In this document: positions 1-7,138 of the stretch, piece by piece
Position numbering within the stretch: the first letter of the stretch is position 1
Layout of the letters: every line of letters begins with the position of its first letter
Assembly: GCA_965644295.1 (NCBI GenBank)
Contig: CBFFRP010000380.1
Span: 248,001-312,000 of the forward strand
Direction: 5' to 3'
Length of the DNA: 64,000 nucleotides
Origin: Paraphysomonas bandaiensis
Taxonomy: Eukaryota; Chrysophyceae
Position numbers and translations under genes: made by a program
The notes under the pieces: model-generated
Seen by the model: the letters and a program-made list of their open reading frames with translations, nothing else
Told to the model about the DNA's origin: nothing
Database searches by the model: none

Positions 1-396
1 CGTCGCGAAGAATGTATAGAAATGAATGTAGAATGTGAACATACTTGTATTGTAATTGATGATTTCGGAGCTATGTTAAAGGAATATGAAATAGAACACG
101 CATTAAAGAAAATCATGAATGTCGCCAGACATGCAAATTTATACATAGTGTTTATTGTACAGACCTTTAGAATGATACCAATGGAATTAAGACGTATTTT
201 AACACATGTATCACTTTTTAAACCAAATCCTGAGGAATGGAGTATAATAAAGCAAGAAATGATTATAGATAATCCTGATAAGTTGGAAGCTATATATAAG
301 TATGTTTTTAGTCAGCCTTATAATCACCTAGACTTATATTTAAAGGAAAATGAGATACGAAAAAATTTTAAATTATTACAAATTGATAGTATATAA
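1..396 (+). CDS. A32-like packaging ATPase (FtsK-HerA type), 5' truncated by window edge
   Basis: The frame is open from base 1, so the start and the Walker A part lie upstream of the window; about 131 residues are visible. CIVIDDFG is a Walker B-like strand (hydrophobic run followed by DD), and about 30 residues later IVFIVQTFRMIPMELR resembles the sensor strand (Q/T) plus arginine of genome-packaging ATPases of nucleocytoplasmic large DNA viruses, virophages and polinton-like viruses. In that family the enzyme pumps DNA into the capsid. The next gene follows after 18 nt on the same strand. The assignment rests on short motifs in a partial protein, so other HerA/FtsK ATPases remain possible. 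Confidence 0.65.
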   Translation, partial: RREECIEMNVECEHTCIVIDDFGAMLKEYEIEHALKKIMNVARHANLYIVFIVQTFRMIPMELRRILTHVSLFKPNPEEWSIIKQEMIIDNPDKLEAIYKYVFSQPYNHLDLYLKENEIRKNFKLLQIDSI

Positions 397-414
397 TATC
401 TGTTCTAATAATAT

Positions 415-1356
415 ATGAAAGACTTTTATACAGATGAAACTTTTACTTATGTGATTGATACAAATAATATGGTATGGGGCGGTGATAATGCTGACTGTGA
501 AATTCCAATGTTAGGCGTGTTACCGTCAGACGTTGAATATTTTATATGCTGCCCTATATTCTTTAATTCGTCCAGTCTTGTGTTATCACATCCTCCATCG
601 TCAGCTATAGTTTTAGAGGCCAAAGATTTTATTGAAACAGGATTTAGTACACATAATAACAGCTCATATAAAGCTATTACACCTCCTATATATGCAGCTA
701 ATACAAATCACGGCACAGGATTATTTAATAATTTAAGTAATATGGTATATGTTGTAAAAAACTTTAATAATAAGACCATACGTTTTACAATGCGTAATTG
801 TGAAGGATTTGAACAGGATGTAATAGCTAATGGCGGATATAAAAAACACTGGACTTTAACATTAAGCTTAACTCCTATTAGGGATAAGGTTCCAAGATAT
901 ATAAAAAATAATAGTTCATTTACATATACAATTACAAATGTAAATGCTGTGGGTAGTGCTAATGATTGTTATATTACTTTACCAACGATTAATGATAATT
1001 ACAATAGCTATTTTGTAGATGTTGTCAACTTTAAAATAAATGCTGACTCTTTAACGACTGGTCAGGATAGATATATTAATTTATATGCTTTTAACTGGGC
1101 TGAAAATGGGTATAGTGGTTATTATAAATATACTGACAGGATGTTAATCGCTGCACCATATATAAAAGCTACAGGTAACCCTAATTATTTTGCTGGTAAT
1201 GGATCAGTATTTAAAATATCCAATATGAAACAACAGAGATATATACGGTTTAAAATGTATTATCCTTATATAGGTAGTGAAGTCCCGAGCGGACATATTG
1301 ATAATGGCGAAACAACATATTATTATATAACGTGTATTATTAGGGGAATAAATTAA
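415..1356 (+). CDS. Beta-rich virion-like protein with two copies of a shared domain
   Basis: 313 aa, unspliced, start in the context TAATAATATATGA. The protein is an internal duplication: residues 10-155 and 165-313 each begin with a FTY-(V/I)-I/T strand, then an acidic DC(E/Y)I motif, and end with aromatic-rich strands around a (T/S)-L-x-L or YYITCII segment. The second half closely resembles the next gene (NDCYITLP, AENGY, FKISNMKQQRYIRFKMY) and the minus-strand gene at 3904-4353. I do not recognise the fold by name; composition (Asn/Tyr/Thr-rich, no membrane segment) and setting suggest a beta-sandwich capsid, penton or fibre-associated protein of the virus. That role is inference. Confidence 0.6.
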   Translation: MKDFYTDETFTYVIDTNNMVWGGDNADCEIPMLGVLPSDVEYFICCPIFFNSSSLVLSHPPSSAIVLEAKDFIETGFSTHNNSSYKAITPPIYAANTNHGTGLFNNLSNMVYVVKNFNNKTIRFTMRNCEGFEQDVIANGGYKKHWTLTLSLTPIRDKVPRYIKNNSSFTYTITNVNAVGSANDCYITLPTINDNYNSYFVDVVNFKINADSLTTGQDRYINLYAFNWAENGYSGYYKYTDRMLIAAPYIKATGNPNYFAGNGSVFKISNMKQQRYIRFKMYYPYIGSEVPSGHIDNGETTYYYITCIIRGIN

Positions 1357-1385
1357 TTTTATTTTCTATAATAATTATATATATA

Positions 1386-1862
1386 ATGGAAAATATGCAT
1401 AGTTTTACTTATACTATCTCTTCTGCTAATGCTAATAGTGGAAATGCCGAAGATTGTTATATAGATTTGCGACCTTTATCTTATAATTATGAGTATTATA
1501 ATGTACAATGCACCGGCTTTATTATGAATTGTGAAAGCATGGACCAAGCAACAATGCCTAATTATGTGCATTTAGTAGCAGATGATTTGGCAGAAAATGG
1601 TTATTATCAGGGTTTTGATTCTAATCAGTGCGTAGTTTCTCATTTATTAACTCATTCTTCAGTGTCACAAATGACTAGCGGCGAAGGTAGCATATTTAGG
1701 GTTAAAAATATGCGACAACAAAGAAGAATAAGATTTAGATTATATGCACCTGATTTAACACCATTAAGTGGCGTTGTAGATGATTCCGATACTACATATT
1801 GGTGTATATCACTGTTGTTTACTCCGGTTATTACCGCACCAGCAAATTTAGAGCTGAACTAA
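1386..1862 (+). CDS. Single-domain paralogue of the beta-rich virion-like family
   Basis: 158 aa, start codon within TATATATAATGG, 29 nt after the previous stop. One copy of the same domain as the neighbouring gene: FTYTIS start, EDCYIDL, LAENGYY, IFRVKNMRQQRRIRFRLY and a final WCISLLFTPV strand. The stop overlaps by 15 bp the end of the convergent fibre-like gene, a compact arrangement typical of small viral genomes. No signal peptide or membrane segment is visible. Function unknown; a structural role is inferred from the family and context only. Confidence 0.6.
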   Translation: MENMHSFTYTISSANANSGNAEDCYIDLRPLSYNYEYYNVQCTGFIMNCESMDQATMPNYVHLVADDLAENGYYQGFDSNQCVVSHLLTHSSVSQMTSGEGSIFRVKNMRQQRRIRFRLYAPDLTPLSGVVDDSDTTYWCISLLFTPVITAPANLELN

Positions 1863-3413
1863 ATCAATATGGGTTTTCCAAAATATAGAACCTGAGCCTA
1901 CAGTTTGGAAATTATTATATGTATGTATTTCAAAAGTCCAATTATCGGCAACATCATTTATAGTAAATATCAATGGTGCTAATGTACATCCAACACAGCT
2001 AACACTTCCCCTATTCGCGTCCCATATACCAGGACCATAAAGGGTAGCTCTATCCAGTGTACCATTTTGCTTTACCAATACACGTGCTCGTATATCTGTC
2101 CATGATTTAATACCCATAATTTCAAATGAAACCTGCAGCATATAACGCCCTGTATACTGAATATAACCGTTTACGTCAATCATATTTGAATCACCACCTG
2201 TTGGCGTTGTACTTAGCTCTGATGATGTCATATAATGACCGCCAGAGCTTGTTTGATAAGTGGTATTATATGACATGGATGAAAAAAAAGTAACTGGACC
2301 GTCTATTTCTTCCCAGTAACATTGCTTTTTACTGGTTAAAGTATCTAAATCTGTTCTATCTGTTGATGTAAAGGCTGTGGTTTGTATAGTGGTGTCTGGA
2401 AATTCTATTTTTTGATAGCAGTTAAAGTGATCACAACGTATTTCATCTATTGCACCACCTGATACAGCTTTTAAAATTGTGTTGGTAGGATATGACCACT
2501 CATTAGCATTGCGGCTTATATCGTCTAGTAATGTACTATAATCAGTGCTAAATGCTGTAGCTTGTTCTGTATTATCTGGGAATTCTATCACGCCGTTCGT
2601 ACCTCTGATATCTAATCTACAGTTAGTGCCTAATAATCTTAACTCTGCACCTGTACCTGTTATATTATATAAGCCATAATTTTTAGTCATTAAAAAGTCA
2701 CTTGTAATAGTTAAATCATCATAACCACCACCAAGATATGATAAGGGTGTTAATGTGTGTTGCATGTTGGATATATCAACAGTATTATTATATATATCAT
2801 TTTCCAAGTCTATTATATCATTTTCTAAAATCAAAATATCAATAGCATTGGCACCGATATTATCCGCATTGGTACTAATATCAGATTGCATGGCTATAAT
2901 ATCAGTTTGTATATCAGATATATCAGCCGCGTTGTCATTTATAGCATTGGCATTTACACTTATATCAGATTGCATGGCCATAATATCAGTTTGTATATCA
3001 GATATATCAGATTGCAAGGCTGCGATATCATCAGTATTAATCAATATATCAGCCGTGTTGTTACTTACATCAGTATATATGGCTAATATATCGCTTTCAA
3101 TCGCCAATATATCGCTTTCTATATTTGATATGTCATTATCATTATTCGTTATCTGTGTTTGAATATTATCACTTACATTATTCAAATAGCTTAATTCTAT
3201 GTCTGATATCTGTACACCGTCGGCCTGTATATAAGCCCCTGTGTTCATGATTATGTCTGTGTCTATGGTTATGTTGTTGGTCTCTATGTTCTGTAAGTAT
3301 ATGTTATTAGCGTTCAGGTTGTCTGCTGAGAGCTCGCCTGTGTTCAGCTCGTCTAAATCAAGGCTCTTCAGTCCGTTTATAGTGGAATACTGTACGGTAT
3401 TTATTTGGTTCAT
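1848..3413 (-). CDS. Fibre/spike-like protein with coiled-coil stalk and C1q/TNF-like head
   Basis: 521 aa, start in ATAATATATAATG. Residues about 70-215 are a repetitive stalk in which the units SDIQTDI(M/I)AMQSDIS and NNTVDIS recur, with Ile/Ala at regular spacing, as expected of a trimeric coiled coil. A middle part carries repeated beta segments (IEFPDNTEQ and IEFPDTTIQ), and the C-terminal 150 residues are aromatic and beta-rich (YTGRYMLQVSFEI, RARVLVKQNG, WTFEIHTYN), like the small jelly-roll head of C1q/TNF-type or phage fibre tips. A receptor-binding fibre fits the neighbouring virion-like genes. It is not a homologue I can name; the stalk could also derive from independent low-complexity expansion. 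Confidence 0.6.
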   Translation of the reverse strand: MNQINTVQYSTINGLKSLDLDELNTGELSADNLNANNIYLQNIETNNITIDTDIIMNTGAYIQADGVQISDIELSYLNNVSDNIQTQITNNDNDISNIESDILAIESDILAIYTDVSNNTADILINTDDIAALQSDISDIQTDIMAMQSDISVNANAINDNAADISDIQTDIIAMQSDISTNADNIGANAIDILILENDIIDLENDIYNNTVDISNMQHTLTPLSYLGGGYDDLTITSDFLMTKNYGLYNITGTGAELRLLGTNCRLDIRGTNGVIEFPDNTEQATAFSTDYSTLLDDISRNANEWSYPTNTILKAVSGGAIDEIRCDHFNCYQKIEFPDTTIQTTAFTSTDRTDLDTLTSKKQCYWEEIDGPVTFFSSMSYNTTYQTSSGGHYMTSSELSTTPTGGDSNMIDVNGYIQYTGRYMLQVSFEIMGIKSWTDIRARVLVKQNGTLDRATLYGPGIWDANRGSVSCVGCTLAPLIFTINDVADNWTFEIHTYNNFQTVGSGSIFWKTHIDLVQL

Positions 3414-3903
3414 TATATATTATGGTACATATTTTTTTTACTTGATAAAATAAGTACATTGTACTGCATTGTACAGATAAGTTATACAGTGTGATATAGA
3501 CACTGTATAAATAAAAAAATAGGTTTATATTATAATAATATTCTCAAGTCGTTCGCGGACATTTCCAAGAAAAAAAAAGCCGCGTGCACTGTACTGAGGT
3601 CGTCATACTCAGTTCGAACCCCAGTAGGGCCATTTTGCACAATTTTTTTTTGTTTTTTTAGCCATTTGATGGCCTTCGGTACAGATAAACGTTTTTTAGC
3701 CATTTACGTTGCTTAGCATGTTTAGCGTACGTATTTCAAACTGCGACACGTTTAAATATCTTATTCATTTCCTCACGTTTGTCTTCACTGTTTTTCGTCT
3801 TCACTTTTTTGTCTTCACTTTCTTCGTCTTCACTTTCTATCGTCTGTCACATTATACTTCGTCTTCACTAAATTCTTCGTCTTCACTTTCTTCGTCTTCT
3901 TCT
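3414..3903. other. Intergenic stretch inside the viral block with an acidic-coding minisatellite
   Basis: No confident gene. From about 3780 to 3903 the sequence repeats CGTCTTCACTTT-like units; read on the minus strand these give Glu/Asp/Ser runs (EDEESEDEE) just beyond the stop of the gene at 3904. A segment at about 3590-3640 contains a B-box-like GTTCGAACCCC followed by a T-run, but no complete tRNA. A single GGACATTT copy of the iteron motif lies near 3557. Confidence 0.45.
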
Positions 3904-4353
3904 TCACCATGACGGTGAAAACTCTAATGATAAGGTCCAAATTATATAGCTTACTATGCCTGTGTCAGTTATACATCTGTATGTAGTTGGATATTTAGTA
4001 TTTTTTACTTTACATTTATTATTATCACATATTGAATATGATCTATTTCTATCACAATGCGTGCCACAAACAAGAAATTGATTTTCGCAAATATCAATAC
4101 AATTGCGTTCTGACGCGAAGTTTTCCGCAATGAAATTTAAATTATTACAACCATTGAAAGGAATTGCTGATATATCTAAGCTTTCATAGTTTATATAAAA
4201 ACCGATGCATTCAACTTCATAGTAATCACATTCCTGGTAATATGGTAATGGTGGTAATATAATTGTACAATCTTCAGGTGTATCGCCGACTGTGTCAGAA
4301 TTCATAGATGTAAAATTATAGATAAAAGATTTATTTCTGGGGAATAAATTCAT
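3904..4353 (-). CDS. Cys-rich paralogue of the beta-rich virion-like family
   Basis: 149 aa, start in CATATATAATGA. The N-terminal half matches the domain seen at 415-1862 (SFIYNFTS, EDCTIILPPLPYY, YYEVECIGFYINYESLDIS, FIAENFAS). The middle is replaced by a Cys-rich insert with CIDICENQFLVCGTHC spacing, followed by a Trp-containing closing strand (IIWTLSLEFSP). A one-base shift at the stop would add an 18-residue acidic tail, so either this is a short frameshifted allele or the acidic repeat is unrelated non-coding DNA. Function unknown; presumed virion component. Confidence 0.55.
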   Translation of the reverse strand: MNLFPRNKSFIYNFTSMNSDTVGDTPEDCTIILPPLPYYQECDYYEVECIGFYINYESLDISAIPFNGCNNLNFIAENFASERNCIDICENQFLVCGTHCDRNRSYSICDNNKCKVKNTKYPTTYRCITDTGIVSYIIWTLSLEFSPSW

Positions 4354-4390
4354 TATATATGATATGTGTTATATATAAATTTAAAATAAA

Positions 4391-4564
4391 TTAAAGCTTT
4401 TTCTTAATTCTCTTTTTCACTGATGTAGCCTTTTTGTTTATCTTCTTGGCTACCTCCTTACGTTTGTTCTCTGCGTGCTTTGTTACGTCTCGTTTTGCTT
4501 TGTTTACTGTTGCTTTAAGAGCTGTATTAATCATTTTGTTAACTTGTGCTTGATTTTTCGGCAT
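4391..4564 (-). CDS. Small very basic viral protein
   Basis: 57 aa beginning MPKNQAQVNK and ending KKRIKKKL; about a third of residues are Lys or Arg and there is no membrane segment. The start at 4564 is preferred because it lies in the ATTATATATG context shared by the other genes of the block; the same frame stays open upstream for another 78 codons but offers no ATG. Size and charge fit a DNA-condensing or internal capsid protein, as many small DNA viruses encode, but this is inference. Alternative: the C-terminal end of a longer protein with an upstream CxxxC segment. Confidence 0.45.
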   Translation of the reverse strand: MPKNQAQVNKMINTALKATVNKAKRDVTKHAENKRKEVAKKINKKATSVKKRIKKKL

Positions 4565-4757
4565 ATATAATAGGTGTATATATTTTTTTACAGGATAATA
4601 GGGAGTAAATACGACATGTCTATATATAGTGTTAAACAGGTCTATTGTTCCGTCTATCTGGTGTGGTTGTTCGGTGTTTATGTTTGGTTTCCGTCCGTCA
4701 ATGTAATATATGTAGTGTTGTATTATTGTATTTATAGTGTTTTTGTGTATTTTGAGT

Positions 4758-4952
4758 GGACATTTTTCTGGACATTTTTTGTTAAAATTTATATTCACAA
4801 CATTTTTTTTGTGTTTTTTTTATATTTTTGTTAAAAATGTCCTTAAAAATGTCCTTCAAAGTGTCCATATATAAGTATATACAGTTACAATATTGTAATA
4901 ATATATATTTGTATTAAAATAATATGTCCTTGAAAGTGTCCTTTAAATGTCC
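4758..4952. promoter_or_regulatory. Three clusters of 12-bp iterons (GGACA(T/C)TTTnAA)
   Basis: TGTCC is repeated at 4838, 4850, 4862 and again at 4925, 4937, 4948, spaced 11-12 bp, that is about one helical turn. A third pair in inverted orientation (GGACA at 4758 and 4770) has the same spacing. Spacers are mostly TTnAAA. Regularly phased short repeats near the end of a mobile genome are typical of replication-initiator or regulator binding sites; which of these applies is not shown by the sequence. Confidence 0.5.
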
Positions 4953-5062
4953 ATTATTATTGTAAGTGATAAAGAGTAATACCATAGGGGCAATGTTGGT
5001 GTATATTAATAGTTTTCATAGTCACGGTTAACACTGTACAGGGGGTGAAATCCCCTCTCCTC

Positions 5063-5421
5063 TCTCTTTTTTTTCACCGCAAGCACCAAGGTGCAACCAC
5101 TTTCGCTCTGGCCCGGATGCTTGCCTTCAGCAGACAGCCCAATACCCCTGACGGAAATTCACAGAACTAAACACCCTGGATGCCCTTGAGGTGGGCATTC
5201 CCAGATGCCTGTTTATTCATCAAGGCTCAAAGACGTCTACACAAGTGACACTTATTGGTGTCCCTTGTACCACACAAACATTTGGCTGTAAATGGACAGA
5301 ACAATATCTGCTGAGTATATATGTGGATCACATTAGTTTTCCGGAGAAATATCTCCGGTACTTATCCCCCAGAATACCACGAAAAGGTGTGAGTCCGACT
5401 TTGTTGAGGGAACATTGTTGA
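5063..5421 (-). repeat. Dispersed repeat family R1, copy 1
   Basis: Related to 38866-39275 and 59030-59570. In the orientation of this copy (minus) it begins CCCTCAACAAAGTCGGACT, continues through a conserved CCGGAGATATTTCTCC-type segment and ends near 5083 with the tail GGTTGCACCTTGGTGCTTGC, which also follows the LINE-like remnant at 57025. No transposase is recognisable. Class undetermined: a short non-autonomous element or a retroelement 3' region. Confidence 0.55.
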
Positions 5422-5568
5422 AAAGTTCTGAGATTAAAGATTGATAACTTACATTTACATCACTCGTCGTTTTCATCAGACGGAAGCCCGAATATTCTTG
5501 CAGTGTCCGAAAATCTTTCCTTGAAAGTTAATTAAAATTAGTATATTATAACAAAAAGCTAAATTTGA

Positions 5569-6645
5569 AATGACTGTCAATATCATATCAGCCAGGGTCT
5601 GGAAACCATTAATGGTAGTCTAGTTCCCGACAATTATAATGTGGCCATTAATGGCCCATTAATACCTAAGAAGATAATACCGCTCATAATAGATAGTGTA
5701 GCGCTCCCATAATTACTAATTTAGCTAAATAGCAGACTACGAATTGTAACTACTTCTCGCTCTCCACTGGCACATCAGGATCTCGGGCTTCATGGGGGGC
5801 ATATAAGCATCTCATAACATGTAATTGGCTCGTAGGAATAGCAATGACTCTAGACGATATGGATTCAGGTGTCAAATCAACTCTGGACGACTAAACAGCC
5901 TTTCAACAACAACATTAGATTGTGCTTCGATATAAAGCAAGAAACAGTAGCTTTACTCATAGGTACCAAGTCGAGCTCTCTTGGTGACCTCGATGCTATC
6001 AAGAACACGCTGTGTTAAATCAGTTTTTTGTCGTAATAACTGTCGGGTGAGAGTAAACTGGTATTCTTAAACATCTTTAGATCTTTCATCAAGGAATGCC
6101 ACTCAGAAAACACACATAACGCCCGAACGAAGGAAGGTGACTCGGTGGTCCTACAAATCAACTCGGAAGAAGACTCTGTAAATTACACTGCCGTCAACGC
6201 TTTTGACCATCATCGTCGCTTAATATATGGTATAATTACATAGTATAATTATTTATTTTGTGGCGTATTGCAGCTCCTTTCAACCTCTAGACTTTGGGGG
6301 GAAAGAATATTTATGAATGTTTTCTATCGGCGAAGTATGCATATTCTCAATGCTTTTTTAGTATTTTTAGTATGAGTAGATTGTTAGGTTGTTGCTCAGG
6401 AAACTATTTTCTAACTATTATAGCATTAAGTTTGCCGCTGATAATGAACAAAGTTGCCACAAAGTAGCTGTAGCGTTGCATGAACATTTCTTAATATTGT
6501 TTAGATTTCACTCAGTTCTATACATAGCACATATCAAGTATCAAGTACTAGTACATGTCATTAATGGTAGTCCAGTTCCCGGCAATTATAATGGCATTAC
6601 CATTAAAGGCTACCAGGCCCTGATATCAGCGACATTTAGTTTCCT
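5569..6645. mobile_element. Degenerate hAT-type transposon with inverted-repeat ends
   Basis: 5569-5612 (AAATGACTGTCAATATCATA, then CAGCCAGGGTCTGG) is an imperfect inverted copy of 6598-6642. Just inside, CATTAATGGTAGTC(T/C)AGTTCC occurs at both ends, at about 5612 and 6559. Between them lies a broken hAT transposase on the minus strand. The exact ends and any 8-bp target duplication could not be settled by eye. Confidence 0.5.
5795..6090 (-). pseudogene. hAT-family transposase C-terminal remnant
   Basis: The minus strand reads QSNVVVERLFSR then, after an in-frame stop, NPYRLESLLFLRAN, another stop, and DAYMPP. This matches the hallmark C-terminal dimerisation part of hAT transposases (sNvvERLFS...Le.lLFLraN..lwd). 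Upstream in the same frame RQKTDLTQRVLDSIEVTKRARL resembles the preceding linker with its K-R-x-R segment, also followed by a stop. At least three in-frame stops make it inactive. Family assignment rests on the ERLFS motif and spacing. Confidence 0.55.
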
Positions 6646-7138
6646 TTTCAAACAGACTATTAAAATTGTATAGTGAACATGAGCGTTAAAGTAAAAAAAC
6701 ACATTTTAAAGAGACTAGCTACAGTAGGGTACATGATAAATGATAACAAGATAGTTGACTATTACAAGAAATATCACGTAAAATGTAGCTACCTACATCT
6801 CATTGATGGCGGGTTTAGGGGGAAAACCGGAATGAAGATATATATGCCTTCTAGTTTGGTATCAGTCAATATCTTTACTTTTCAAAGTACGTGGTAAATA
6901 TGATTATTACACATAAAATAATTGTGGCTAGTTGATTTGAAAATAGCAATCATATTGGGTACGTAATACGAAAGGAGAACAATCACCGTTGCGCAATATC
7001 AATATGGCGCAGACATGTGATCATTCTTATACTTCCTCTTGTGATAAATAACTACATCGGGATGTGAGCAATTCATACACACAGAGAAATGAAGGCAGTA
7101 ATACTCAAAAGATTGATATACCTATATCCACATTTAAC
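6646..7138. other. AT-rich intergenic stretch, nothing recognised
   Basis: Short open frames are present (for example 6673-6897) but have no recognisable motif and average base composition like the surrounding non-coding DNA. It holds the 3' side of the receptor gene that ends at 7139. Confidence 0.4.

Larger units (their letters stand above)
1..4980. mobile_element. Endogenous polinton-like virus (partial, one end)
   Basis: The block differs sharply from the rest of the window: it is very AT-rich, its genes have no visible introns, spacing is only 14-40 nt, and two genes overlap at their 3' ends. Content is viral in type: the C-terminal half of an A32-like/FtsK-HerA packaging ATPase, four copies of one beta-rich domain in three genes, a coiled-coil fibre-like protein and a small very basic protein. 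All start codons lie in a TATATAATG-like context. The left part, where a major capsid protein or polymerase might be, is outside the window. The right boundary is approximate; it is placed after the 12-bp iterons, where composition changes. A virophage or other small double-jelly-roll virus is the main alternative. Confidence 0.6.

Noticed and set aside
2755-3162. Plus-strand 135-codon frame opposite the fibre gene
   Set aside because: Antisense of the repetitive coiled coil; it mirrors the repeat pattern and lacks the viral start context.
3585-3660. Complete tRNA gene
   Set aside because: Only the 3' half resembles a tRNA; two of five T-stem pairs fail and no matching 5' acceptor strand is present.
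4565-4798. N-terminal extension of the small basic viral protein
   Set aside because: Open frame but no ATG; the start at 4564 has the block's start motif. Kept only as an alternative.
6389-6897. Two small plus-strand genes of 94 and 74 codons
   Set aside because: No motif, one overlaps the hAT inverted repeat, and composition is non-coding.
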